Assembly: GCF_001425265.1 (NCBI RefSeq)
Contig: NZ_LMEC01000020.1
Location: forward strand, 1,147,862 to 1,211,861
Length of the DNA stretch: 64,000 nt
DNA from: Massilia sp. Root418
GTDB taxonomy: Bacteria; Pseudomonadota; Gammaproteobacteria; Burkholderiales; Burkholderiaceae_D
Reading direction: 5' to 3'
Positions 34,195 through 43,029 of the stretch are shown piece after piece. Made by a program: the position numbers and the translations under genes. Numbering within the stretch: the stretch's first letter is position 1; every line of letters begins with the position of its first letter. The notes under the pieces are model-generated. The model was not told where the DNA came from and ran no database searches. It saw only the letters and a list, made by a program, of their open reading frames with translations.

Positions 34195-34209
34195 CACCAA
34201 TTTGTGGTG
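34195..34209. promoter_or_regulatory. Inverted repeat in the gst/hxlR intergenic region
   Basis: CACC-AATTTGT-GGTG, flanked by A-rich direct repeats TATAAAAAAGTA (34177-34188) and TACAAAAAGTATAC (34213-34226). A plausible HxlR operator controlling both divergent genes. Confidence 0.45.
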
Positions 34210-34239
34210 TAGGTACAAAAAGTATACCGACGTGCTACC

Positions 34240-34563
34240 ATGGCCGCCATGAAGAAAAACGTGAGCGGATGTTCTGTGGAGGAAGCGATGCACCTGCTGG
34301 GCGGCCGCTGGCGGCTGCTGCTCGCCTCTTATCTGATCGATGGTCCCAGGCGCTTCAACGAATTGCGGCGCGACGTACCGGGCATCTCGCAGCGCATGCT
34401 GACGCTGGACTTGCGCGCGCTGGAGGAAGCAGGCCTGGTCAAGCGCACCGTCTATCCTACCGTGCCGCCGAAAGTGGAGTATGAGCTGACGGCGGACGGC
34501 ATGCGCATGAAGCCCGTGATCGCAGCGGTAAAAGAATTCGGCCTGTGGCTGAAGGCACGCTGA
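34240..34563 (+). CDS. HxlR-family transcriptional regulator
   Basis: A 107-residue winged-helix protein. Cys near the N-terminus (SGCSVEEAM) followed by LLGGRWRLLLASYLIDGPRRFNELRRDVPGISQRMLT is the HxlR signature; members often sense aldehydes or oxidants through the N-terminal cysteine. An internal ATG at 34249 is an alternative start. Divergent from gst. Confidence 0.92.
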   Translation: MAAMKKNVSGCSVEEAMHLLGGRWRLLLASYLIDGPRRFNELRRDVPGISQRMLTLDLRALEEAGLVKRTVYPTVPPKVEYELTADGMRMKPVIAAVKEFGLWLKAR

Positions 34564-35250
34564 CTACATCACCACCAGCCCCATCTCCCTGAGCACGCTG
34601 GCTGCCTGCGCGTGGGAGATCACGGCGCCACGGAACATCCTGGTGTCGTTGAGTTTCATGCCGCCGATCTCCGCGCTGCGCAGGTCGGCGTTGTCGAACT
34701 TGGCCAGCTTCAGGATGGCGTCGCGCAAGCTGCCGCCTTCAAACACCGCATCGCGGAAATCGCAGCCGGACAGGTCGGCGTCCGAGAAGTCCAGGTTCTT
34801 CAGCTCCGCCTTGCGGAAGGAGAAGCCGCGCAGGTCGGCCCCCACCAGCAGGCAATCCTCGAACGCGGCGCCCAGGTGCGACACTTCTTCAAACGACGCG
34901 CCGGTGAGCTTGCAGCCGCGGAAGCTGGCCGAGGCCAGCTTGGCGCGCCGCCACTTGGTGTTATTCAGGTCGCAGCCCTGGAATTGCGCGTCCACCAAGT
35001 CGGCCGCCTCGAAGTCGGCTTCGCCGGCGCGGCAGCGCAGCCACTTGGAGTGGGACAGCTTGCAGGCGTACAGCACCGCTTCGCTGAACACGCAGCGCTC
35101 GAAAGTGCACGACTGCAGGTCCAGGCGCGACAGGTCGGCACCGCTGAAATCGCAATTGGAGAAATGGCGGACGGCTTGCGCCAGGTACTGCTCCAGCTGC
35201 TCGCGGCTGGGGCTGGCGTCGGAAATGGTGGTGGCGGGATCGTGCGGCAT
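34564..35250 (-). CDS. Pentapeptide-repeat protein
   Basis: A 228-residue protein whose residues about 30-200 are made of A(D/N)LXX-type pentapeptides (FSGADLSRLDL, FRKAELKNLDF, DADLSGCDF), folding as a right-handed quadrilateral helix. Layout recalls Qnr/MfpA DNA-mimic proteins, but without the diagnostic loops being verifiable here; many pentapeptide proteins have other roles. The ATG at 35250 is used; the longer frame is a low-quality extension. Convergent with hxlR, stops adjacent. Confidence 0.8.
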   Translation of the reverse strand: MPHDPATTISDASPSREQLEQYLAQAVRHFSNCDFSGADLSRLDLQSCTFERCVFSEAVLYACKLSHSKWLRCRAGEADFEAADLVDAQFQGCDLNNTKWRRAKLASASFRGCKLTGASFEEVSHLGAAFEDCLLVGADLRGFSFRKAELKNLDFSDADLSGCDFRDAVFEGGSLRDAILKLAKFDNADLRSAEIGGMKLNDTRMFRGAVISHAQAASVLREMGLVVM

Positions 35251-35363
35251 GGCGGATGTGGTCTGGCTGGCGGCTTGGAGGCGCCGAGTATGCACGCCTC
35301 CCGAAAAAATAACCAGTCTAGCCAGAACCCCGGATTTCTGAGCAAATCCGGGGCCGCGCAGCC

Positions 35364-37577
35364 TTAGAAGCGGTACTTCAGCGTCAGCGTGGCGGTGCGC
35401 GGCGCGGCGTAGGTGATGGCGCCATAGGCCGAGAACATGCCGAAATGCTGCTTGTCGAACGCGTTGCTGATGTTCAGCTGCGCCGACAGCTGCCGGGTGA
35501 TGTCGTAGCGCGCCATCAGGTTCACCAGCGCGTGCGCTTCCTGCTCGATCAGGCCGTTGGTGGACACTGGCGCCGCCGGGTCGGCCGTGTAGGTGCGGCC
35601 TTCCCAGTTCACGCCGCCGCCCACTGTAAGCTTGTTCCACTCGCCCGGCAGGTGGTAGGTGGTGAACACACGCAGCAGCTTGCGCGGATAGACCGTGTTC
35701 ACGTCCGCACCGGCAGCATCTTCGGCCTTGAACTGGGTGTAGCCGGCGGTGGCATTCCAGCCCTTCGCCAGTTCACCGGACAGTTCGAACTCCAAGCCCG
35801 TGCTCCTGGCGCCCTTGGCGGCGCGGTAGTAGGTTTCCGGCGCCAGCGGGCCGGCGCCGTCGCGGTCAACCAGGCCGGCTTCCTGGCCCAGGTTGTCCTG
35901 CTTGATCCGGAACACGGCGGCGGATGCGTTCAGCCGGCCGCCGAAGAACTCGCCCTTCACGCCCGCCTCGGTGCTCTTGCCCAGCACCGGATCGAGCATG
36001 CCGCCGTTGATGTCCTTGAAGTTCTGCGGCTGGAAGATGTCGGTGTAGCTGGCGTAGGCCGAGTAGTCCCTGCCGATGTCGTAGACGATGCCGGCATACG
36101 GCGTCACCTCGCGGTCGTGTTTCAGCGCATACGCCGGCGTCCACTGGCCGTGGCCGGTCTTGTCGTAGTCGGTCAGGCGGGCGCCGACGATCAGCTTGAG
36201 CGGATCGCTCAGCGAGAAGCGCGCCATGCCGTACAAGGCTTCCTGCTTGGTCACACTGCTTTCGTAGAAGGCCGGCGCGCCCCATTTCGGTTCCGGGAAG
36301 GCGGCGCCGTTCCAGTTGTTGAAATCGCCCACCTCGGAACTGGCACTGCCGAAATCGGCAGCGCGGCTGTCGGAGTTGAACTTCTGCCGCGAGTGCATAT
36401 AGCCGAAGGCGGCTTCATGCTTGCGGCCGCCCAGCGCGAACGGGCCGCTGGCATGCAGGCCGAAGTCGTCCTGGCTGCTATGGGTCAGGTAGGAGCCGGC
36501 GAAGGAATACATGCCCAGGCCGCTCACGCGGTCCGGCACGCCGGACAGGTAAAGCAGGTGCGAGTCGCCCTTGCGCTCGCCGTTGCTGAAGCTGGCACGC
36601 ACTTTCCAGCCATTGTCGAAACCGTGTTCCAGGTTGGCGAAGAAGTTTTCGTAGACCGTGCCCCAGCCCGTCCAGCCGGCGGCGGAGGTTTTCGAACGGG
36701 CCCAGTTGGTCTTGCTGCCGTCGGTGTACCAGTACGGCAGGCCGCCCCACATCGGCCCCTGCGGGTCGGTTTCCTGGCGGCTGAAGCCTGCGGAGAGCAG
36801 CGTCTTCAGCGCCAGGTCCGCCTCCATGGTGGCGTAGACCGTCTTGTCCTTGCTCTTCATCAGGTCCACCCAGCTGTCGGCCTGCCGGTACTCGCCGACC
36901 ACGCGCGCGCGCACCGTGCCGGCCGCGTTCACCGCAGTGGACAGGTCCACCATGGCGCGGCGCTCGTCCCAGCGGCCCACGCCCACCTCGGCCGAACCGG
37001 TGAAGTCCCTGGCAGTGGCGCGTTTGTGCACCAGGTTGATCGCTGCGGAAGGATTACCGGCGCCGGTCATCAGGCCAGTGGCCCCGCGCACCACTTCCAC
37101 GCGGTCGTAGATGGCCAGGCTGCTCAGCACTTCGCCGGAACTCCAGGCCTGCTCCCAGGTGGTGGGGATGCCGTCGATTTGCAGGTTGGTGATGTCGAAG
37201 CCGCGCGCGGTAAAGCCGGCGCGGTGCGTTTCGTACTGGTTCACGGACACGCCGGTGACGTTGTTGACCACGTCGGTCACCGACATCAGGCCCTGGTCTT
37301 CGATGCGCTGCTGGGTCACCACCGACACCGACTGCGGCGTGTCGCGCAGGGACATGCTCAGCGGCGTGGCGGTCCTGGCGCGGCCGGTGGTGTAGGAACC
37401 TGTGCCTTCGGTGGTGTCGCCGAACTTGTCGCCCACCACCTGGACCTGCGGCATGACTGCCACCTCCGCTGCCGGATCCGCTGCCAGCGCGGGGCCGGCC
37501 ACGGGAAAGGCCAGCCCCACACATACCGCCAAACGATTCAACTTAAGACGCCCGGGGGCGTGCGCGCGCTTTTCCAT
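35364..37577 (-). CDS. TonB-dependent siderophore receptor
   Basis: A 737-residue outer-membrane receptor: signal peptide about 1-33, plug domain (about 65-180; TPQSVSVVTQQRIEDQG, GFDITNLQIDGIP, EVVRGATGLMTGAGNPSA) and a 22-strand barrel ending in Phe (TLTLKYRF). Plug motifs place it in the FpvA/FhuE/PupB group for hydroxamate or pyoverdine-type siderophores. A Fur box overlaps its promoter, so it is iron-repressed. No N-terminal signalling domain, so it is not a surface-signalling transducer. Confidence 0.93.
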   Translation of the reverse strand: MEKRAHAPGRLKLNRLAVCVGLAFPVAGPALAADPAAEVAVMPQVQVVGDKFGDTTEGTGSYTTGRARTATPLSMSLRDTPQSVSVVTQQRIEDQGLMSVTDVVNNVTGVSVNQYETHRAGFTARGFDITNLQIDGIPTTWEQAWSSGEVLSSLAIYDRVEVVRGATGLMTGAGNPSAAINLVHKRATARDFTGSAEVGVGRWDERRAMVDLSTAVNAAGTVRARVVGEYRQADSWVDLMKSKDKTVYATMEADLALKTLLSAGFSRQETDPQGPMWGGLPYWYTDGSKTNWARSKTSAAGWTGWGTVYENFFANLEHGFDNGWKVRASFSNGERKGDSHLLYLSGVPDRVSGLGMYSFAGSYLTHSSQDDFGLHASGPFALGGRKHEAAFGYMHSRQKFNSDSRAADFGSASSEVGDFNNWNGAAFPEPKWGAPAFYESSVTKQEALYGMARFSLSDPLKLIVGARLTDYDKTGHGQWTPAYALKHDREVTPYAGIVYDIGRDYSAYASYTDIFQPQNFKDINGGMLDPVLGKSTEAGVKGEFFGGRLNASAAVFRIKQDNLGQEAGLVDRDGAGPLAPETYYRAAKGARSTGLEFELSGELAKGWNATAGYTQFKAEDAAGADVNTVYPRKLLRVFTTYHLPGEWNKLTVGGGVNWEGRTYTADPAAPVSTNGLIEQEAHALVNLMARYDITRQLSAQLNISNAFDKQHFGMFSAYGAITYAAPRTATLTLKYRF

Positions 37578-37607
37578 CGATAATCCCGTAACTTTTATAA
37601 GAAACGA

Positions 37608-37638
37608 GAATGATAACGATTCGCATTCAATTTTACAA
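37608..37638 (-). promoter_or_regulatory. Promoter with overlapping Fur box
   Basis: On the minus strand: -35 TTGTAA (37638-37633), 17-base spacer, -10 TATCAT (37615-37610). A 21-base Fur-like element, with GAATG/CATTC ends and AATCGTTATCATT inside, covers 37608-37628, so Fur-Fe(II) would block the -10 region. Confidence 0.75.
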
Positions 37639-37682
37639 GCCTGGCCGGGGCAGCTGCGCGCACGGGCGCAGCACGCGCCCGG

Positions 37683-39218
37683 TCAGCGCTTCTTGAGGAT
37701 GGAGCCGAGCACGCCCCGGATGATCTCGCGGCCCACCTGGGAGCCGATGCTGCGGGCGGCGGATTTGACCATGGCCTGCACGGCGGTGTCGCGCTTGCCT
37801 GGTTTGCCGAACAACCCGCCCAGCACGTCGCCGAACACCGAGCCCTCTTCGGCCGGGGCCTCGGGCTGGCGGTGCGTCTCCTGCGGCGGCGCGGCACGGC
37901 CGCCGGGCGCCGGACGCTGTTCCGCCGCGCGCGCGCTGCCGGCCAGGCGGCTGTTCAGTTTTTCGTAGGCGGACTCCCGGTCCACGGTTTTGTCGTACAC
38001 CCCCGCCACCACGGAATTGTCCATGGCGGCCTTGCGCTCGCCCGCGTCGATGGGGCCGAGCTGGCTCGCCGGCGGCAGGATGAACGCGCGCTGCACCACC
38101 TGCGGCGTGCCTTTCTCGTCCAGGAAGGACACCAGCGCCTCGCCCACGCCCAGCTCCGTGATCACCTGCGCCACGTCCAGCGCCGGATTGGGGCGGAAGG
38201 TTTCCGCCGCCGCCTTCACGGCCTTCTGGTCGCGCGGCGTGTAGGCGCGCAGCGCGTGCTGCACCCGGTTGCCGAGCTGGCCCAGCACCGTGTCCGGGAT
38301 GTCGAGCGGGTTCTGCGTGATGAAGAACACGCCCACGCCCTTGGAGCGGATCAGGCGCACCACCTGCTCGATCTTCTGCAGCAGGGCCTTGGGCGCCTCC
38401 GCAAACAGCAGGTGCGCCTCGTCGAAGAAGAACACCAGCTTGGGCTGGTCCAGGTCGCCCACTTCGGGCAGGTTTTCAAACAGTTCGGACAGCATCCACA
38501 GCAGGAACACGGCGTACAGGCGCGGCGCGTTCATCAGCTTGTCCGCGCACAGGATGTTGACCACGCCCTTGCCGCGCGCGTCGGTCTGCAGCAGGTCGTC
38601 GATATTGAGCATGGGCTCGCCGAAAAACTGGTCGCCGCCCTGCTCCTCGATGGCGATCAGCCCGCGCTGGATGGCGCCGATGCTGGCCGCGCTGATATTG
38701 CCGTAGCTGGTCTTGTAGTCGGCCGCGTTGTCGCCCACGTGCTGCAGCATGGCGCGCAAGTCCTTGGTGTCGAGCAGCAGCAGGCCGTTATCGTCCGCGA
38801 TGCGGAACACCAGCTGCAGCACGCCCTCCTGCGTGTCGTTCAGGTTCAGCATGCGCGCCAGCAGCAGCGGCCCCAGGTCGGACACGGTGGCGCGCACCGG
38901 GTGGCCCTGCTGGCCGAACACGTCCCAGAACGTCACCGGGCAGCCGGCCCATTGCGGCGGCGCCACCTTCAGCGCTGCCAGCCGCTTGCCCATTTTCTCG
39001 CTCAGCGCGCCTGGCTTGGCGATGCCGGACAGGTCGCCCTTCACGTCGGCCATGAACACCGGCACGCCGATGTCGGACAGCGACTGCGCGATCTTTTGCA
39101 GCGTCACCGTCTTGCCAGTGCCGGTGGCGCCGGTGATGCAGCCATGGCGGTTCACCAGGCTGGACAGCATCTCCAGCGCCATCTGGTCATTTTTCGCAAG
39201 CAAAAGGGAGGTTGGCAT
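37683..39218 (-). CDS. HerA-like ATPase, DUF853/YjgR family
   Basis: A 511-residue ATPase with Walker A GATGTGKTVTL near residues 30-40, Walker B VFFFDEAHLLFAEAP, and conserved MADVKGDLSGIA of the DUF853 (YjgR) family. Related to HerA/FtsK DNA translocases; the cellular role is not established. The C-terminal 110 residues include a charged Pro/Arg linker and a GS-rich amphipathic tail. No nuclease partner such as NurA is nearby, so it is unlikely to be an antiphage pair. Confidence 0.9.
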   Translation of the reverse strand: MPTSLLLAKNDQMALEMLSSLVNRHGCITGATGTGKTVTLQKIAQSLSDIGVPVFMADVKGDLSGIAKPGALSEKMGKRLAALKVAPPQWAGCPVTFWDVFGQQGHPVRATVSDLGPLLLARMLNLNDTQEGVLQLVFRIADDNGLLLLDTKDLRAMLQHVGDNAADYKTSYGNISAASIGAIQRGLIAIEEQGGDQFFGEPMLNIDDLLQTDARGKGVVNILCADKLMNAPRLYAVFLLWMLSELFENLPEVGDLDQPKLVFFFDEAHLLFAEAPKALLQKIEQVVRLIRSKGVGVFFITQNPLDIPDTVLGQLGNRVQHALRAYTPRDQKAVKAAAETFRPNPALDVAQVITELGVGEALVSFLDEKGTPQVVQRAFILPPASQLGPIDAGERKAAMDNSVVAGVYDKTVDRESAYEKLNSRLAGSARAAEQRPAPGGRAAPPQETHRQPEAPAEEGSVFGDVLGGLFGKPGKRDTAVQAMVKSAARSIGSQVGREIIRGVLGSILKKR

Positions 39219-39334
39219 GATGGTGCTCTCGGCGAATGGGGATGCAAACTATCATACCTCAGCAGCCAGCGTGACAATTGAATAGTATTGGCGTTTTGTG
39301 AAGACGCTACTATCGGCGCACAATCACCCATTTT

Positions 39335-39952
39335 ATGGACAGCCCCATGAACGACAACGTCTACGCACCACCCAAGGCCGAACTGGGCCCGGACTCCCGC
39401 AGCATGGCCGGCGTGCCGTTCTACGTGGTGTCGCCGCGCAAATTCCTGATCCTGTTCATCGCCACGCTGAGCATCTACCAGGTGTACTGGCTGTACAAGA
39501 ACTGGGCGCTGTACCGGCAGGCCAGCGGCGAAAGCCTGTGGCCGGTACCGCGCGCCATCTTCAGCGTGTTCTTCCTGCACTCCCTGTTCCGCCACGTGAA
39601 GGCGCACAAGCAGGAAGACGCCCCGGGCGAATGGAACAACAATGCCAGCGCCTGGGCCATGGTGGGGCTGATCGTGGTGAGCAATACCCTCAGCCGCCTG
39701 TCGAGCCGGGCCGTCGGCTCGCCCTATACCGACTGGCTCTCGCTGCTGACCCTGATTCCCCTGGCCCTGTGCTTCCTGCCGGTGCAAAACCAGATCAATG
39801 CCCGCTGCGGCGACCCCGCCGGCAGCAGCAACGACAAGCTCACCGGCGCCAACCTCGCCTGGTGCGTGGTGGGCGCCATCATCTGGATCCTGGCGCTGAT
39901 CGGCCTGTTCGCCACCGACGCGGTCAGCAACGCGGGCGGCAGCGGCTTCTAG
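39335..39952 (+). CDS. Multi-pass membrane protein of unknown function
   Basis: A 205-residue protein: a short N-terminal NVYAPPKAEL segment (seen in DUF4234/YAPP-type membrane proteins), then about four membrane helices (FLILFIATLSIYQVYWLY, WAMVGLIVVSNTL, LSLLTLIPLALCFLP, LAWCVVGAIIWILALIGLF). An ATG at 39347 is an alternative start. Divergent from yjgR-like. No function assigned. Confidence 0.75.
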   Translation: MDSPMNDNVYAPPKAELGPDSRSMAGVPFYVVSPRKFLILFIATLSIYQVYWLYKNWALYRQASGESLWPVPRAIFSVFFLHSLFRHVKAHKQEDAPGEWNNNASAWAMVGLIVVSNTLSRLSSRAVGSPYTDWLSLLTLIPLALCFLPVQNQINARCGDPAGSSNDKLTGANLAWCVVGAIIWILALIGLFATDAVSNAGGSGF

Positions 39953-39955
39953 CGC

Positions 39956-42892
39956 TCAGCAGCACACCCGGTTGCGGCCCTCGCGCTTGGCGCGGTACAG
40001 GGCTTCGTCGGCCTGCAGGATCAGCGCCTCCACCGAGGCGCCTTCGCACGGGTGGCAGGCCGCCACGCCCAGGCTGAGCGTGACCACCGGCGCGGTGTGC
40101 GAGGCCGGATGGGGAATCGCCAGCGCTTCGCAGGCGCTGCGCAACTCCTCGGCGATCTGCAGCGCCGCCTCGCGCCCCGTATCGGCCACCACGAACACGA
40201 ATTCCTCCCCGCCGTAGCGCGCCGCCAGGTCGCCCGCGCGCCGCGCGTGGCGCAGGAACACGCGCGCCACTGCGGCCAGGCAGCGGTCGCCCTCCTGGTG
40301 GCCGAGCGTGTCGTTATACGGTTTGAAGGCGTCGATGTCGGCGATCACCAGCGCCAGCGGCGCGCGGCTGCGGCAGGCGCGGTTCCACTCCTCGCGCAGC
40401 ACGTCGTCGAAGCGGCGGCGGTTGGCCAGCCCGGTCAGCGCGTCCACGAAGGACAGCCGCGACAAGTGCTCGTTGGCCTGCTTCAGCGCCTCGGTCTTCT
40501 GCGCCACCAGGCGCTCCATTTCCACGTGCCGGATGCGCAGGTGGCGCACCCGCAGCCGGAACAGCGCATAGATGCCGGCCGCCATGCCGGTGAGCATCAG
40601 CCCGGCGAACCAGTATGTCTCGTAGAAGAACGGCTGCACGGTAACGTCCAGCGCCGGCCCGGCCTCGCTCCAGCGCTTGCCGTCCACCGAGGCCGTCACG
40701 CGGAAGCGGTAGCTGCCGTGCGCCAGCGCCGGGAACGACACTTCGCGGTTGCTGCCGGCATCGATCCAGCCCGGCGCCAGCCCTTCCATCTGGTAGCGGA
40801 AGCGCGCGCGCTCGGCGTTGAGCAGCGTCTTGGCGCTGTACTGGATGGCCAGCGTGACCGGCCCCGGCGGCAGCGACAGCGGCGCCAGCACCGGCGCGGC
40901 CCGGATGCTGCCGTTCACCGCCACGCGCTCCAGGCGCACGGTGGGCGGCACGTCGGTATCGGGCAGGCGGCGCGGATCCACCAGCACCAGGCCCTTGGCC
41001 GACGGCAGCAGCAGGTTGCCGCCGCCGTCCATGGCGCCGGTGGGCTGCAGCCCGCCCGCGAACGTGGTGCTGCGCATCGATTCGCCCGGGCCGAAGCCGC
41101 TGGAGACCACGCGGGCCTGGCGGCCCTCGGCAAACGCGTCCAGTTCGCTGCGCTTGACGCGGTAGAAGCCGCGGTTGCCGGTCACCCACAGGTAGCCGGC
41201 GCGGTCTTCCTGCAGGCTCAGGCAAGTGCCGTCCCACAGCCCGTCGGCCGGCCGGATGCTGCTCAGTCGCCGGTTGCGCATGCGGTTCAGGCCGTCGCCA
41301 TTGCTGCCGATCCAGAGCGTGCCGTCGGCGTCCTCGTACAGCGACATGATCCAGTTCGACAGCAAGCCATCGGCCGCCGTCATGGCCTTGAAAGCGCCGT
41401 CGCGGTAGCGCGCCAGGCCTTCGCCGGTGGTGCCGAACCACAGCGTGCCGCTCCTGTCCTGCAGGATGGAGGACACGCCGCCGGACGGCGCGCCCGGCGC
41501 GCGCACCGGCGTGAAAGCATGGCCATCCAGCCGCGCGATGCCGGACTGGGTGCCGGCCCAGACCGTGCCCTGGCGGTCCTGGTACAGCACCCGCACTTCC
41601 GAGCTGGGCAAGCCCTCGGCGGTGCCGAACACGGTGACCTTGCCGTGCTGCAGGCGCGCGGCGCCGCCGGTGTAGCTGCCTATCCACAGCGCGCCGTCGC
41701 GGTCCTCCATCAGGCTGGAAATCTCGTCGCTGGGCAGGCCGTCCTTCTTGCCCAGCACGGCAATGCCATTGGCGTCGATGCGGTTCAGGCCGCCCCCGGC
41801 GGTGGCCACCCAGGTCACGCCGCCGCGGGTATGCAGCACCGAGCGCACATTGTCGTGCGACAGCCCCTCCGGCACACCCAGCACGCCGAAGGCGCGGTCG
41901 CGCAGCCGCACCAGGCCGCTCACCCAGGTGCCGGCCCACACGCTGCCCTCGTGGTCGGTATGGATGGACCAGATATGGTCGCCCGCCAGCCCGCCGCCGG
42001 TGCCGATGGCGCTGAAGCGCTCGCCCACCATGCGCACCACGCCGTTGCCCCAGGTGCCGATCCACAAGGTGCCGTCGCGGCCGCGCGTAAGCCCGGTCAG
42101 CTGGTCGGTGGGCAGGCCGTCCGCCGTGGTGTAGACCTTCACCTTGCCGCCCAGGCCAAGCACGCGGGCCAGGCCGCCGCCCGCCGTGGCGGCCCACACG
42201 CCGCCGCCAGGGTCGGCCAGTACCGAGCGCACCTGCAGGTGGGGGAAGCCGTTGTCCGGATTGAGCACGGTGAAGCGGCCGGCAGAAAACGCCACCAGGC
42301 CGCCGCCCGAACTGGCGATCCACAGCACGCCGTCGCGGTCGAAGGCCAGCGCGCGCAGGCGGTCCGTGGGCAGGCCGTCGGCCTGGCGGTAGTGCCGGGT
42401 GGCGCCCTTGTCCCAGCGCAGCAGGCCGCTGTTGGTGGCGGCCCAGACCGCGCCGTCCGGCGCCTGGGCGAAGGCCCACACGCGCTGGTCGCCCAGCGGG
42501 CCGGCGGAAAACACGGTGCGGAACTTGCCGTCGCGGTAAATGGCGGCGCCCTTGTTATGGCCTATCCACAGGTTCTGCTGGGCGTCCTGCATCAGCCCCA
42601 GCACAGGCTGGGATGCGATATCGGCGAATTCGGAAGCGTCGAAGGTGGTAAAGCGGGCGCCGTCGAAGCGGGCCAGTCCGCCCAGCGTGCCCACCCACAG
42701 GTAGCCGTCGCTGGTGTGCAGCAGCGCCGCCACCGCGTTCTGCGGCAAGCCCTGCTCGATCTGCCAGCCATCCAGCCGGTACTGGCTGAGCGACTTTTCC
42801 TGGGCGGCAGGCAGCAGGAGGGGCGCGCCTGCCAGCGCGCGCGCGGGCAACCACAGCCATGGCAGCAGGGCAAATAAGGCCAGGAAACGCAA
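39956..42892 (-). CDS. Two-component-regulator propeller diguanylate cyclase
   Basis: A 978-residue membrane sensor enzyme. After a signal anchor (about 1-23) come two seven-bladed propellers of regulator-propeller repeats (about 40-640; recurring DG.LWIGT.GGL.R), a Y_Y_Y domain (about 680-770), one membrane helix (near WFAGLMLTGMAAGIYALFRL), a coiled coil and a GGDEF domain with GGEEF at 894-898 and an RxxD inhibitory site (RAGD) five residues before it. Makes cyclic di-GMP in response to a periplasmic cue. Start: TTG at 42892 with AAAGGAG 5 bases upstream; no ATG fits as well. Divergent from a periplasmic binding protein. Confidence 0.88.
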   Translation of the reverse strand: MRFLALFALLPWLWLPARALAGAPLLLPAAQEKSLSQYRLDGWQIEQGLPQNAVAALLHTSDGYLWVGTLGGLARFDGARFTTFDASEFADIASQPVLGLMQDAQQNLWIGHNKGAAIYRDGKFRTVFSAGPLGDQRVWAFAQAPDGAVWAATNSGLLRWDKGATRHYRQADGLPTDRLRALAFDRDGVLWIASSGGGLVAFSAGRFTVLNPDNGFPHLQVRSVLADPGGGVWAATAGGGLARVLGLGGKVKVYTTADGLPTDQLTGLTRGRDGTLWIGTWGNGVVRMVGERFSAIGTGGGLAGDHIWSIHTDHEGSVWAGTWVSGLVRLRDRAFGVLGVPEGLSHDNVRSVLHTRGGVTWVATAGGGLNRIDANGIAVLGKKDGLPSDEISSLMEDRDGALWIGSYTGGAARLQHGKVTVFGTAEGLPSSEVRVLYQDRQGTVWAGTQSGIARLDGHAFTPVRAPGAPSGGVSSILQDRSGTLWFGTTGEGLARYRDGAFKAMTAADGLLSNWIMSLYEDADGTLWIGSNGDGLNRMRNRRLSSIRPADGLWDGTCLSLQEDRAGYLWVTGNRGFYRVKRSELDAFAEGRQARVVSSGFGPGESMRSTTFAGGLQPTGAMDGGGNLLLPSAKGLVLVDPRRLPDTDVPPTVRLERVAVNGSIRAAPVLAPLSLPPGPVTLAIQYSAKTLLNAERARFRYQMEGLAPGWIDAGSNREVSFPALAHGSYRFRVTASVDGKRWSEAGPALDVTVQPFFYETYWFAGLMLTGMAAGIYALFRLRVRHLRIRHVEMERLVAQKTEALKQANEHLSRLSFVDALTGLANRRRFDDVLREEWNRACRSRAPLALVIADIDAFKPYNDTLGHQEGDRCLAAVARVFLRHARRAGDLAARYGGEEFVFVVADTGREAALQIAEELRSACEALAIPHPASHTAPVVTLSLGVAACHPCEGASVEALILQADEALYRAKREGRNRVCC

Positions 42893-43029
42893 AACCACTC
42901 CTTTGTTGACTGAGCAACATGATACCGTACCCAGGCTGCCGGACAAAGAAGATGCCCGCCGCATTTGCCAGGCCGCCACACTGCGCTGCAGGTAGAATGG
43001 CAAGCGGGGAGACGACAAGGGGAATCGAG

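Noticed and set aside
35251..35640. N-terminal extension of the pentapeptide-repeat protein
   Set aside because: The extra codons run through the 3' end of the TonB receptor region and lack protein-like composition; the ATG at 35250 begins the conserved part.
37683..39218. HerA-NurA-type antiphage system
   Set aside because: The ATPase matches the DUF853/YjgR family and no NurA or SIR2 gene flanks it.
40052..42877. A 941-codon open frame on the plus strand
   Set aside because: It is the antisense shadow of the propeller diguanylate cyclase; GC-rich codon bias keeps it open. Product is Arg/Ala/Gly/His-rich with no domains.
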